DNA from: Bdellovibrionales bacterium
GTDB taxonomy: Bacteria > Bdellovibrionota > Bdellovibrionia > Bdellovibrionales > UBA1609
NCBI GenBank assembly: GCA_016716765.1
Contig: JADJVA010000025.1
Coordinates: 744,001-808,000, forward strand
Length of the DNA: 64,000 nt
Direction: 5' to 3'
The position numbers and the translations under genes are program-made. Shown one piece after another: positions 1 to 9,342 of the stretch (positions are counted from its first letter, which is position 1; each line of letters opens with the position of its first letter). The notes below the pieces were generated by a model. It saw only the letters and a program-made list of their open reading frames with translations, was not told where the DNA came from and did not search any database.

Positions 1-195
1 GTACAAAATGTATCCATTCTCAGAAAGTATGCTCTCTGGGGACCAAGTAATAACTCCATTCTCAGAAATTTCCTTCAAAAAGGATTCGCGATTTAGTGTG
101 ACCATTGCTGAGCTCAGAGCGGCCACGACAGCAAAGAATATTCCCAAAAAAAATATTCCAATCCAGAGAGTATTAGGTCTGCCAAGCTGCCACAT
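1..195 (-). CDS. N-terminus of a membrane-anchored protein (cut by window edge)
   Basis: On the minus strand an ATG at 195 opens a frame that runs without a stop to the left edge (65 codons). The visible part starts MWQLGRPNTLWIGIFF, then a hydrophobic segment at about residues 10-30 (one membrane helix or uncleaved signal anchor), then a polar region that would lie outside the cytoplasm. An AGGA lies about 10 nt upstream of the ATG. This layout is common for sensor kinases and other signal-transduction proteins, but no domain is visible here, so the function is unknown. It is divergent from hflX. Confidence 0.5.
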   Translation of the reverse strand, partial: MWQLGRPNTLWIGIFFLGIFFAVVAALSSAMVTLNRESFLKEISENGVITWSPESILSENGYILY

Positions 196-494
196 AACTG
201 AGGAATTCCTATTCGAATTGCATTGCGCCTGTTTAATGATAATATTCAACCTTCCTGTTTTGGGTAAAGTGAATCGTGTTAGGGTCAGGACTTTGGACTG
301 GGCTTGTAAACAGGTCTCCTCACTGAGAATATAATCGTTTTATGCAGTTAGTTGACTCGGATTTTTGAAAAAAAAACCATAAGGCGCGGTTATAGTCATT
401 TTTTTGGAGTGAGGTAAGAATTCAGTGTGTTATCAGAGTTAAGTTATATAGTTATCTGTCCAGAATACTCTTCAAAAAGAATGGCAAGGCCCAA
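196..494. other. Divergent intergenic region upstream of hflX
   Basis: About 300 nt between the edge gene and hflX. A TTGACT hexamer is present at 352-357 and A/T-rich TATAGT at 391-396, but the spacing does not make a convincing sigma-70 promoter. No open frame with a ribosome site and no strong hairpin was seen. Confidence 0.3.
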
Positions 495-1949
495 ATGCAA
501 GATAAATCAAATATAAAAAATGCAGTTCTAGTTGGCATCCAATTGCCAAATGTCAGCGTCCAGGATCTTGATGGCTCCATGCGGGAGCTCAAGGGTTTGG
601 TGACGACTTTGGGATACCAGGTCATAGGACAAGTCACACAAAAAAGGAAATCTGATCGATCCGCTTCTATTCTTGGCAAAGGAAAATTAAAGGAATTGGC
701 TCTGTGGACTGGCGGTTCGGGCGAAGTTAGCATGATGGTCGACCGCAAGCTCAATAAGGCGGCGATCAAATGGAAAGAGGAAGACGAAGACGAAGATCGA
801 GAAGACAAAAATCGACTCGACGATGACACTCAATCTTGGGAATGGAGTGGTTCACCTATTGAGGAAGTGCAGGAGGAGGAATTCACTGCGATTTCTGAGG
901 AAGAAATGGGAACTGCACAAATTGTGGTTGTTGACACGGATCTTTCGCCGTCTCAATTGCGAAACTTAGAAAGTGCGGTTGGTGTTCCTGTTCTTGATCG
1001 CACGGGGGTTATCATCGAGATTTTTAGTCGTCATGCTCGTACGAGAGCTGCCCGTTTGCAAGTGGAGATCGCAAGGCTCACGTATGTGGCTCCGCGCTTG
1101 CGAAAAACCGGAGGCGGTGAGGATCGCTTGGGCGGTGGAGTGGGGGGCAAAGGTGCAGGCGAAAGTAAATTAGAGCTCGACAAGAGGAAGATTCGTGATC
1201 GCATCAAGGAATTGAAATCAGAATTGGCTTCCATCGGCAATGAGCACCAAGTCAGACAGGCGCGAAGGGGGCAGGAATTGACTGTTGCAATTGTGGGTTA
1301 CACCAATGCAGGGAAGTCTTCTCTGATGCGAGCGATGACGGGAAGTGAAGTCTTGGTTGCTGACAAACTGTTTGCGACTTTAGATACGACAATTCGTCCT
1401 TTGCATCCTGAAAGTCGTCCTAAAATTTTATTGTCAGACACAGTGGGATTTATAAAAAAGCTGCCCCATGACTTAGTTGCTTCTTTTAAATCCACTTTGG
1501 ATGAGGCACTAAGTGCCTCTCTGTTGCTTTTTGTCGTCGATGCGGCGGATAATTCTTTTCGTTCTCAGTTGGAAGTGACAAGAAATGTGTTAGCCGAGGT
1601 TGGAGTTGATGATACGCCAAGTTTGCTGGTTCTCAACAAGAGAGATCGTATTAGCGAAGCTCAGGCTGCTGAGCTTAGCAAGGAGTTTCCCGACGCAGTG
1701 TTAATATCAACTCGAAATCAAGAAGATCTTTTGCAATTGAGAAATCGGGTGATTGGCTTTTTTGAAACAAATATGTCAGATGAGGAAATTTTTGTCCCCT
1801 ACACCGTCGATGGAGTCATTGGGGAGATTCGTGGAAAAATGCGAGTTCTCAGCGAATCCTACGATGAAGCTGGAGTCACACTCAAAGTGAGGGGGACATC
1901 CGAAGATTTTTCTAGAGTGAGAAAAATGGTGGGAAAGCCTAGCAACTGA
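495..1949 (+). CDS. hflX: Ribosome-associated GTPase HflX
   Basis: HflX binds the 50S subunit and splits or rescues stalled ribosomes using GTP. The N-terminal HflX domain is visible (LSPSQLRNLE at about 152-161, then RTRAARLQVE), followed by the glycine-rich linker that normally reads GxGTRGPGE, here GGGVGGKGAGES. The G domain has G1 GYTNAGKSS at about 268-276, G3 DTVGF with KKLPHDLV, and G4 NKRD. Length 484 aa is longer than the usual ~430 because of an acidic stretch (E/D runs, about residues 93-140) inserted into the N-domain. Another ATG at 482 is out of frame, so 495 is the start. It stands alone; the next gene begins about 80 nt downstream. Confidence 0.95.
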   Translation: MQDKSNIKNAVLVGIQLPNVSVQDLDGSMRELKGLVTTLGYQVIGQVTQKRKSDRSASILGKGKLKELALWTGGSGEVSMMVDRKLNKAAIKWKEEDEDEDREDKNRLDDDTQSWEWSGSPIEEVQEEEFTAISEEEMGTAQIVVVDTDLSPSQLRNLESAVGVPVLDRTGVIIEIFSRHARTRAARLQVEIARLTYVAPRLRKTGGGEDRLGGGVGGKGAGESKLELDKRKIRDRIKELKSELASIGNEHQVRQARRGQELTVAIVGYTNAGKSSLMRAMTGSEVLVADKLFATLDTTIRPLHPESRPKILLSDTVGFIKKLPHDLVASFKSTLDEALSASLLLFVVDAADNSFRSQLEVTRNVLAEVGVDDTPSLLVLNKRDRISEAQAAELSKEFPDAVLISTRNQEDLLQLRNRVIGFFETNMSDEEIFVPYTVDGVIGEIRGKMRVLSESYDEAGVTLKVRGTSEDFSRVRKMVGKPSN

Positions 1950-2028
1950 GTCTAGTGAAATGAACCTAATTCCTTGCCTTCCGAAGCGGCCAGTGATGTG
2001 ATTGGATGAGCTGAACAGGGGGATAAAA

Positions 2029-2643
2029 ATGGAAAGAAATTTTTTGTGGTTCCTTGCATTTCTTTATTTCTCAATCTTGGGATCCCTTTCGATTGTTGAT
2101 GATGCTAATGCTTTGGTTGAAAGAAGAGCTTTGTCAAAAAAGACGCATCAATATTTCAATGATGGCGTTTTTATCGGTGGGAAAGCTGGTCGGGGCTTTT
2201 CCTTAATAGGCGTCGATCGCAAGTTGGGCAAAGCCACCAAGATGGAGCGTATCCTTTTTGATATTGGAGATGAGTTGGGTGCTCCGGTCAGTGATAGCCC
2301 AGGGTATTTTCATATTGAGATTAGTAAAAAGAACAAGCAAATCATTGTGGATTTGGCGCAAGCTCAACGTTCTTTGGTGAGTGAAGAGGACCTGCGTAAG
2401 AAACTGTCTGGATCACCCTATGTTCAATTGGCGCGAGTTATTTATGATCCGGAAGACAAGGCCACATCTTTTATTCTGAAAATGAAGCAAGACTTGAAAG
2501 TAGAGGTTTTTAGCCCTCAGAACAAAAGCGAGCCAGGGCGAATTATTTTGGATTTGAAGCCAGAGAATGTCCAGACTGAGGGGCGGGCTCTGCCTGATAA
2601 AAAGGCCAATCCAAAAATTTCTTTAAATAGGATCGTGCAGTGA
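2029..2643 (+). CDS. Exported protein with an AMIN-like beta domain
   Basis: 204 aa. The ATG at 2029 is chosen over an upstream in-frame TTG (2002) because AGGGGG lies 6-7 nt before it and the protein then begins with a clean signal peptide (MERNFLWFLAFLYFSILGS, cleavage near DANA). The mature part is rich in alternating beta strands: ILFDIGDE, YFHIEISKKNKQIIVDL, TSFILKMKQ, GRIILDLKP. This pattern resembles AMIN domains, which in amidases and secretins bind peptidoglycan or target proteins to the envelope. The assignment is by pattern only. The stop overlaps the GTG of the next gene (GTGA), so the two are probably translated together. Confidence 0.6.
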   Translation: MERNFLWFLAFLYFSILGSLSIVDDANALVERRALSKKTHQYFNDGVFIGGKAGRGFSLIGVDRKLGKATKMERILFDIGDELGAPVSDSPGYFHIEISKKNKQIIVDLAQAQRSLVSEEDLRKKLSGSPYVQLARVIYDPEDKATSFILKMKQDLKVEVFSPQNKSEPGRIILDLKPENVQTEGRALPDKKANPKISLNRIVQ

Positions 2644-3446
2644 GTGATCGAAATTTTGATTTTTTTCTAAAATCATTTTTTACGGTATTTACGGTATTGT
2701 TGGCTTTCTTTGAATTTTCGGCTCAAGCCAGAGTATTTAATCTTCAGAGCGAATACCTAGCTTCTTATTTGAGAGGAACGGCTGGTACCTCGCGGGCGGG
2801 AGACGAAGCATTTCGTTTGGCTGGAGGGCCCGGGACTAGCTACGAAGATAAAGTGTCATACAATTTTTCCGGGGAGATTGGATTTTTGTTGAGATTCAAG
2901 GGGCTTGTAACATTTCGAGTGGGTGCAGAATTACTTCAAACGAAGCCGCTTGTTTCTATACCTGGGAAAAATGCATCTGGTGTTGACCTTTTTTCTCTTC
3001 AAAGTGATGTTCTTATCTTGCAGCCAACCGCAACAGTCGAAGTAGACGTTTTTTCTTTGAATGAATCAAGAGCTTTTTTCTTTGCAGGTGCAGGCCTCTC
3101 TGCCGTTACAATCGAAAATGAATTTGTCATGACCGCGACGGGGACATCTGAATTGGGAGGGATAACTGATTTTACCGAGAAGGCCGTTGCAAATCAAATC
3201 AGCGGGCATGCGGGATTTGGCTACGAAAGATTGGTGACAGATACGGTGACAGTTGCGGCCGAGTTGGGATACCGTTATTTGCCAGTCCCTAAATTCAAAA
3301 TGTCAAACAATGCCACAACCATAGCCCAAGGTGCTACGAGTAAAAATGATACTCTTTTGAACAGTGATGGATCCAATCGACAGATCGACATGACTGGTTT
3401 ATTTGCCAGCATTGGTTTTCGATTTTACATTGATTTTGTGAAATAA
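2640..3446 (+). CDS. Outer-membrane beta-barrel protein
   Basis: 268 aa, GTG start overlapping the preceding stop. The signal peptide spans about residues 1-30 (FFTVFTVLLAFFEFSAQA, cleavage after AQA). The mature chain is a series of amphipathic strands with aromatic ends (GEIGFLLRFKGLVTFRVGAE, FFFAGAGLSAV, VTVAAELGYRYLP) and ends in LFASIGFRFYIDFVK, typical of an 8- to 10-strand barrel. No specific family was recognised. Coupling to the AMIN-like gene suggests an envelope pair. The convergent acyl-CoA synthetase gene ends 23 nt away with no clear terminator between them. Confidence 0.65.
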   Translation: MSDRNFDFFLKSFFTVFTVLLAFFEFSAQARVFNLQSEYLASYLRGTAGTSRAGDEAFRLAGGPGTSYEDKVSYNFSGEIGFLLRFKGLVTFRVGAELLQTKPLVSIPGKNASGVDLFSLQSDVLILQPTATVEVDVFSLNESRAFFFAGAGLSAVTIENEFVMTATGTSELGGITDFTEKAVANQISGHAGFGYERLVTDTVTVAAELGYRYLPVPKFKMSNNATTIAQGATSKNDTLLNSDGSNRQIDMTGLFASIGFRFYIDFVK

Positions 3447-3468
3447 TGAGATTTCCATATACAAAAAA

Positions 3469-5268
3469 TCACACGATTTCTTTGTCGATTCCGTAAAGTC
3501 CATCTAATACGTCTTTGTATTTCTCATCACAAAATCGACGTCGGATCTTCATGCTTGGAGTGAGCTCTCCCGTTGCGACAGAGAAGTCGTTGGGCAATAC
3601 TGCAAAATTCTTGATTGACTCAAAGCTAGCCAGCTCCAAATTAGCCTCAGCAACTGCCTCGCGGATAATTTCAATGACCTGTGGATTCTGTGAAGGATGC
3701 TCTCCATCCTTTATCTGGATCATTTTTTTGATAATGAATTCGGAAATAGCATTTGAATCAAGAGTAATTAAGCAAACAATGTATTTTCGACGATCGCCGT
3801 GAATAAGTGCATGAGAAATATATCTATTCGTTTTGAGAATCGCTTCAAGACGATCAGGGTTGATATATTTCCCTCCTGAGGTTTTAATCAAATTCTTTTT
3901 TCGGTCAGTTATACGTAAGAATCCTGAATGAGTCCATTCACCGATATCGCCCGTTTTAAGATAGCCTTCATGAGTTTTTGCTTCAGTTGTTCCAGCGGGA
4001 TTCTTGTAGTATTCCTTCAATATCTTTGTAGATTTGATGAGAATTTCTCCATCCTCTGCCAGCTTTATCTTTACGTCTCCAAAGGGCTTGCCGACAGTCC
4101 CGAGTTCATATTCGAGAGGAGTGTTGATTGTGACCGCTGCTGTTGTTTCGGTGAGACCGTAACCCTCAAGAATCAATATTCCCGCCAGGTGAAAAAAGCG
4201 AGATATGTTCTCATTAAGAGGAGCGCCATCTGATATGGCAAAACGCAATCTTCCACCAAGTTTCTTTTTTAACGGATCAAAAATGAATTTTTTTGCAATC
4301 AGATACGGGCCCAGATCAAAAATGGGAGGACTCGACTTGCTCAGTCGATACAAACTGAATTTTTGGCCTGCTTTAATCGCCCATTTAAAAACCTGATGTC
4401 GGAAAGGATTTGATTCGATTTGAGTTTGAATTCCGTAATAGATCTTTTCATATACTCGCGGAACTCCAATGAGAATGGTGGGTCGAATTTCCTGAATATT
4501 CTTTCCAATTGTTTCAAAATTCTCAGCAAAACTCATCGTGAAGCCTGAGTAAAGTGATCCCCAGCTCTCCACTCGACCTAAAATATGGGCAAATGGAAGA
4601 AAACTGAGCGAAATATCCCGATGATCGACCGATATAAGGGAAAAAAGTTCAGTCACTTCGCTCATGATTTGGGAATGCGTAAGTGCGACGCCCTTTGGAT
4701 GATCAGTTGTTCCTGAAGTATAAATGATCGTGGCAAGGTCTTCACTTTTGACATTTCGAATTGATTTTTCGAAAAAATCTGGCTCTTTTTGACAAAAGCG
4801 ACGACCTGTGGTGATGGCTTCCCGCCACCCTGTCCAAGTCGTGTCTTCGATTGAGCCTTCACTGAAAACCATCACTCCCTTGACTTCAGAGCACTTATTT
4901 TTGATTTTTTCCCATTTTGAAAGAGCCTCTTGGTTTTCGCAGAGCAGGTATTTGACCTCTGCGTGATTCAGGAGCTGATGGATTTCATTTTCGTGAGTAG
5001 ACGTATATAAAGGGACCGTAACGGCTCCTAATCCCAGAATGGCCAAATCTGCGATGTACCATTCAATTCTTGTCGATGAAAGAATGGCTATGTGATCGCC
5101 TCGACCAAGACCGCGAAGACTCAGAAAACACGCCAGGGATTCCACCTCTCGGTAAAGGTCTCGCCAGCTCCAACGGATCCAAGAATGTCCTGTTTTAAAA
5201 GTGACCGCCGCATGCTCAGGTGGCCGCTTGCGCGCATCCAAGAGAAAGTGGATTATCGTTTGACTCAT
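3469..5268 (-). CDS. Long-chain acyl-CoA synthetase (AMP-forming)
   Basis: 599 aa member of the ANL adenylate-forming superfamily, of the FAA1/FadD15-like type that activates fatty acids to acyl-CoA through an acyl-AMP intermediate. Visible motifs: the AMP-binding P-loop IIYTSGTTDHPKGVALTH (about 180-197), the adenine motif YGLTETTAA (about 370), and the hinge/C-terminal motifs KTGDIGEW and ITDRKKNLIKTSGGKYI (about 440-475). Length matches long-chain enzymes of this family (~600 aa). No membrane segment or signal, so cytosolic or peripheral. It is monocistronic, and the next minus-strand gene upstream starts at 7912. Confidence 0.92.
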   Translation of the reverse strand: MSQTIIHFLLDARKRPPEHAAVTFKTGHSWIRWSWRDLYREVESLACFLSLRGLGRGDHIAILSSTRIEWYIADLAILGLGAVTVPLYTSTHENEIHQLLNHAEVKYLLCENQEALSKWEKIKNKCSEVKGVMVFSEGSIEDTTWTGWREAITTGRRFCQKEPDFFEKSIRNVKSEDLATIIYTSGTTDHPKGVALTHSQIMSEVTELFSLISVDHRDISLSFLPFAHILGRVESWGSLYSGFTMSFAENFETIGKNIQEIRPTILIGVPRVYEKIYYGIQTQIESNPFRHQVFKWAIKAGQKFSLYRLSKSSPPIFDLGPYLIAKKFIFDPLKKKLGGRLRFAISDGAPLNENISRFFHLAGILILEGYGLTETTAAVTINTPLEYELGTVGKPFGDVKIKLAEDGEILIKSTKILKEYYKNPAGTTEAKTHEGYLKTGDIGEWTHSGFLRITDRKKNLIKTSGGKYINPDRLEAILKTNRYISHALIHGDRRKYIVCLITLDSNAISEFIIKKMIQIKDGEHPSQNPQVIEIIREAVAEANLELASFESIKNFAVLPNDFSVATGELTPSMKIRRRFCDEKYKDVLDGLYGIDKEIV

Positions 5269-5359
5269 GGCCTAGAATTACCGCTGCTTGTTTCAATTGG
5301 CAAAGGCTAAAAAGGCAATTGGTTGCCATCATGAGTGGATCTTCTGTGGACGGTAAGGT

Positions 5360-7912
5360 TCACTCCGTATTTCCCTGCCGCTTGGTTCGCGATTTCTTCT
5401 TTAAATAGAGGGTCAAGCTGCGTTTTTGGTCTCGTGAGAGATAGATTTTTTCTTCTGCCACGAGCGAGCCAACTGGTTCTTCAGCGCGAACGACAATCCA
5501 CGTTTCTGCTGGGACTGCATAGTTAAAAATGGGAAGCATTTCTCCCGAAAGCTTTTGTCCATTAATGTAAATTTTTGCCGCACGTGGAGGTATCACATCG
5601 ATATTTAGGTATCCGACCAAAGCCTTTTGTAGAGTGGCAGCGAACTTAATGCCAACCTCGGATTTGAGGAGATCCTGTCTCTCGTAGTCAATGTATCCAC
5701 CTCGTTTAAGAGTAATCATGAATTTTTCATTGCTCGGGACTTTGACTTTGCTTGGAGTAACTCTTCCCAAGCTTGCTCCATTGATATAAATCTCGGCACC
5801 CGATGGCGTGCTCGTAATTAAGAGATCACTCGGCACAGAAGGTTGGCTTTCCAAGCCTGAATCAGGATTAATGCCAGACGGGTCTGTTGAGAGGTCCGGA
5901 GCGATAGGGGGAGCTACCGTCTGGTTGACAATTCCGCCTTCTTGAGTTGGAGCCTTCACCTTTGGTTCTTTCAGAGGCTCCTTGCTCGAATAGGTTGTCT
6001 GTCGAGTATCGATTCCTATGGCAGAATGGAGAACGCTTAAATGAGGATCGAGAATTCTGATGAGAGGGGTCATTTGGGCAGTGTAAAACTTGGCCGCAAA
6101 CGCGTAAATGAAGAGCGCCAACAACCCGCCTGTAGCGATATTGAGAAGCTTGCGACCAGATCCAGATTCTTCAAGATCCGCGTTTGCAGTGTACCGTGAA
6201 TTGGGGTTTGATCGATTCTGCAAGACAAGTTGATTTTCATCAATAGTGGGTTCCATCGCATTCGGATTTTGGATAAAATTGTCGGATGAACCGGTATCTT
6301 GATTGGTTTGATTCATCTGTTGGTGAAGCCTCACGGCGCTTGCAATTGCCTCATCATCTGGATTGGAGTTGTTTTCACCTTCGTTGTATCGCTCTACTGA
6401 CTTGGATGGATTCCGATCGTTAGATAAGACAGGACGTTGCTGGTAAATGGGTTCTTGAGCATTTAGCCCTCCCTTCAACTTGATTGATTGATGGGCTGGG
6501 TGTGTTTTAGTGCCTTGTCGAGATTTCGGTTCTATCACGTCTGATTCTGTGGCCTTGTCGACGATGGCCCTTAGGTTTTGACTCAATTTTTGTTTTGCTA
6601 AGATTTCCTTATTGGCGGAGGCTGGCTGAACAGTCGCAACGGATGTAGTTTCTTTCATTCGAATAGAACCGGTAACCGCATCCTGATCAATTGCATTCAT
6701 GGATAAATTTGAATCAGACAAGGTGTTTCGGTCATCTGGGGTAGAATTACCACCATGTGATTGCGTATTTGTGGAGGTGGATTCTCCTTTTATAATTGGC
6801 ACAGCACCTTCAGGTGCCGGAAGGCTCTGTAGTCTGGGGCCGCTGGTGGATGCTTGTGAGGTTGGGCTAGGTCCTGTGACTGTTCTTTGACCAGAGTTAT
6901 CACGCTCTTGGTTTTGAACGCCAAGTGAATCAAAGCTCACTTTCGAGTAATCAATAAGATGTTTGCGCGCTTCAATGATTTCATCTGAAAAGAGAGTTTT
7001 AACAAAGACTGAAAAATCGTGGGGAGAAAAATCAGGAAACTGGCGATTGAGATAGCGACTAAGATCTCTGTGCATGGCCGCAGCCGTTTGATACCGGAGA
7101 TTGCGGTCCCGTGCCAGAGCCTTCTGAACGACTCTCTCTAATTCTGCATGAATATTTGGATTGATCTTGCGCAAGCTAGGGATCTGACATTCGCGAATTT
7201 TTCGGAGGGTGTTGATTTCGTTATTGGCGATGAATAGTCGATCATTGGCCAAGAGTTCCCAGAGCACGGTTCCCAAAGAAAAAATATCAGTCCGCAAATC
7301 AACTGGTTGTCCTTCCGCTTGCTCTGGGCTCATGTAGCCGAATTTTCCCTTGAGTGTACCTGCTCGAGTTGTTTCTAGTTGGCTTTCGGCTTTAGCAATA
7401 CCGAAATCAACGATCTTTACCTCGCCCTCATAGCTGATCATGATGTTTTGGGGACTCATGTCTCGGTGAGTGATGTTGAGGGGTTTTCCAGTCGTCCCAT
7501 CATGGCAACGGTGGGCATGATCCAAGCCACCCGCAACTTCTTTGCAGATATAAATAATCTGATCGATCGAAAAGGTGCTGTTGGATTTTTTCATCTTATT
7601 GAGGATTTGGCGAAGATTTCGTCCTTCGACATAGTCCATAACAAGGTAAAATTGATCCTTTTCAACTCCAAATTCATAAATGCTGACGACGTTGCTATGA
7701 GAGAGGTTAATGGCGATTTTTGCCTCATCCTTAAACATATCAATAAATTCTTGAGTATCGTAAAACTGGGGGAGAATTCGCTTTATGGCGACAAACTTGC
7801 CAATGCCACTCGTTCCGGGAGCCCGTGAAAGAAACACCTCAGCCATGCCGCCCGCAGCAAGCTTTTCGAGGAGGATATACTTTCCGAAAACTTCGTAGGA
7901 CTTATTCTCCAC
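5360..7912 (-). CDS. Membrane Ser/Thr protein kinase with C-terminal PEGA domains
   Basis: 850 aa. An N-terminal Hanks-type kinase domain covers about residues 10-280: glycine loop LAAGGMAEVFL, Lys44 in VAIKR, catalytic HRDMSPQN (H149-R150-D151), DFG (D169) and APE-equivalent MSPEQAEG. A long low-complexity Ser/Thr/Asn/Gln-rich linker follows (about 330-585), then one transmembrane helix (about 590-610, GGLLALFIYAFAAKF), then a periplasmic Pro-rich part and two PEGA-like repeats (TSTPSGAEIYINGASLG at about 700 and IPPRAAKIYINGQ at about 780). PEGA domains are thought to bind surface layers. This resembles deltaproteobacterial PknB-like sensor kinases; the substrate is unknown. It is divergent from coaE. 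Confidence 0.9.
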   Translation of the reverse strand: MENKSYEVFGKYILLEKLAAGGMAEVFLSRAPGTSGIGKFVAIKRILPQFYDTQEFIDMFKDEAKIAINLSHSNVVSIYEFGVEKDQFYLVMDYVEGRNLRQILNKMKKSNSTFSIDQIIYICKEVAGGLDHAHRCHDGTTGKPLNITHRDMSPQNIMISYEGEVKIVDFGIAKAESQLETTRAGTLKGKFGYMSPEQAEGQPVDLRTDIFSLGTVLWELLANDRLFIANNEINTLRKIRECQIPSLRKINPNIHAELERVVQKALARDRNLRYQTAAAMHRDLSRYLNRQFPDFSPHDFSVFVKTLFSDEIIEARKHLIDYSKVSFDSLGVQNQERDNSGQRTVTGPSPTSQASTSGPRLQSLPAPEGAVPIIKGESTSTNTQSHGGNSTPDDRNTLSDSNLSMNAIDQDAVTGSIRMKETTSVATVQPASANKEILAKQKLSQNLRAIVDKATESDVIEPKSRQGTKTHPAHQSIKLKGGLNAQEPIYQQRPVLSNDRNPSKSVERYNEGENNSNPDDEAIASAVRLHQQMNQTNQDTGSSDNFIQNPNAMEPTIDENQLVLQNRSNPNSRYTANADLEESGSGRKLLNIATGGLLALFIYAFAAKFYTAQMTPLIRILDPHLSVLHSAIGIDTRQTTYSSKEPLKEPKVKAPTQEGGIVNQTVAPPIAPDLSTDPSGINPDSGLESQPSVPSDLLITSTPSGAEIYINGASLGRVTPSKVKVPSNEKFMITLKRGGYIDYERQDLLKSEVGIKFAATLQKALVGYLNIDVIPPRAAKIYINGQKLSGEMLPIFNYAVPAETWIVVRAEEPVGSLVAEEKIYLSRDQKRSLTLYLKKKSRTKRQGNTE

Positions 7913-8029
7913 TATCCATTTTCCCTTCGATGGCGAAGCTCGTTGCGTGAGTTCACCCCGTCATTATATTATCGGTTGGCTCGGAGGCATGCTTGATGAT
8001 AAAGTGGCAGCCATACTAAGGTATTACTG

Positions 8030-8623
8030 ATGAAATGGATTGGATTAACAGGGGGCATCGCCTCCGGAAAATCGACCGCTGCTCGAATTCTTCGCGAGAT
8101 GGGGCACTCTGTTGTTGATGCGGATGCTCTTGCCCGACTTGTGGTAGCGAAGAATGGCCCAGCCTATAGGGAAGTTCTTTCCGTATTTGGACCTGATTTT
8201 GTTGATGGCAATGGTGATTTGGATCGCAAAAAATTGGGTCAGATAGTTTTTGCAGATAAAAAAAAGCGTGTTCAATTGGAACAGATTGTTCATCCCAAAG
8301 TGAAATCTTTGGCTCTCCTTGAAAAGTCTCGACTTGAGACGGAGGGAAAGAACATTGCGTTTTATGATGTGCCGCTGCTGTATGAGAAAAATCTAGAAGC
8401 TGAATTTGATGCTGTTCTGCTCATTTATGCTCCTGAGTCGATTCAAATTGAACGAATGATGATTCGCAACGGCTATTCTGAAAGCGAAGCTCGTGAGCGG
8501 ATGCAGGCTCAGATTCCGATTGAGCAGAAACTTCTGCGATCGCCTCATGTTGTGATGAATACGGGGAAGATTGAGGATTTGAAAATGGAAATCAAAAAAA
8601 TTCTCGGAGAGATAGGATCTTAA
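8030..8623 (+). CDS. coaE: Dephospho-CoA kinase
   Basis: 197 aa. CoaE phosphorylates the ribose 3'-OH of dephospho-CoA, the last step of coenzyme A synthesis. The P-loop is IGLTGGIASGKST at residues 4-16. Other family signatures are GHSVVDADALAR, DRKKLGQIVF, LEQIVHPKV and the core strand FYDVPLLYE. The length is typical. It is followed head-on (1 nt between stops) by the gene at 8625-9272, and it is divergent from the PEGA kinase with about 117 nt between starts. Confidence 0.95.
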   Translation: MKWIGLTGGIASGKSTAARILREMGHSVVDADALARLVVAKNGPAYREVLSVFGPDFVDGNGDLDRKKLGQIVFADKKKRVQLEQIVHPKVKSLALLEKSRLETEGKNIAFYDVPLLYEKNLEAEFDAVLLIYAPESIQIERMMIRNGYSESEARERMQAQIPIEQKLLRSPHVVMNTGKIEDLKMEIKKILGEIGS

Positions 8624-8624
8624 A

Positions 8625-9272
8625 TCACCAGCCCCAGCTATAGCCGAAACTAAACATGAGCATGAAATCTTCCGACCCCACGGCTGCTTCGACCTCAAGT
8701 CTGGCACTCATAGGTATTTTTATGACATCCTCGAATCCAAGGCCAGCTCGAAGTAAATAGTTTTTCCAATTAGCAAAACTGACGAGTTTTTCAGTGGCCT
8801 TCCAGATGTGAGAAAGGCTGATTTTATAGAACGGGCGAAAATAATTATCTGAAAAATAGATATGGCGAGAACCAACTGAGATCTGTCCGCTTGCAATGGA
8901 GAGTAAGTCCGCTCCAATCTCCCACTGAGGTTGAGTTTTGCTTGGGATGAGGTACATCATGCCCAATCCATAGGGAAATTGACCCTTCCTCATGAGATCA
9001 ATATCGCCAATAAGAAAAAATCGAGGCGATATGGTCTGCTTGTAAGGGTAAAAATAGCTAGCCTCATTTTTTTCCTTGGTCGACATGCTTACGGGTGAAA
9101 TAATAAGGCCCATTTCTTCAATGCTTGAAATTTTATCAGGTCTTTCATTGTTGGTGTCTGATTTGGTTGGCAGATCTTGGTTGACTATCCAAGAATCAGA
9201 AACTGACGGGGCTGCATGAGCCAATTTTACCAGGACTAAAGTCAATAAAAGCGAAAGGTATCGGGAATACAT
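8625..9272 (-). CDS. Exported protein, probable outer-membrane barrel
   Basis: 215 aa starting at ATG 9272. The open frame reaches 9407, but only the 9272 start gives a signal peptide at the N-terminus (MYSRYLSLLLTLVLVKLAHA, cleavage AHA-AP). The mature part has beta-strand-like segments (RFFLIGDIDLMRKGQF, GLGMMYLIPSK, WEIGADLLSIASGQISVG) and ends in FMLMFSFGYSWGW, an aromatic C-terminus like those used for BAM-dependent insertion. No family recognised. It is divergent from the PorV-like gene at 9343; the 70-nt gap must hold both promoters. Confidence 0.55.
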   Translation of the reverse strand: MYSRYLSLLLTLVLVKLAHAAPSVSDSWIVNQDLPTKSDTNNERPDKISSIEEMGLIISPVSMSTKEKNEASYFYPYKQTISPRFFLIGDIDLMRKGQFPYGLGMMYLIPSKTQPQWEIGADLLSIASGQISVGSRHIYFSDNYFRPFYKISLSHIWKATEKLVSFANWKNYLLRAGLGFEDVIKIPMSARLEVEAAVGSEDFMLMFSFGYSWGW

Positions 9273-9342
9273 AGATAAGATTATACCCAAACCTGATACA
9301 GAGGATATAGAATTTTTTCTTGGACCTGGGAGGGTGGGAGAA

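Noticed and set aside
452..829. Minus-strand 125-codon frame opposite hflX (Ser-rich)
   Set aside because: It is the complement of the acidic insertion codons of hflX; no ribosome site or signal of its own.
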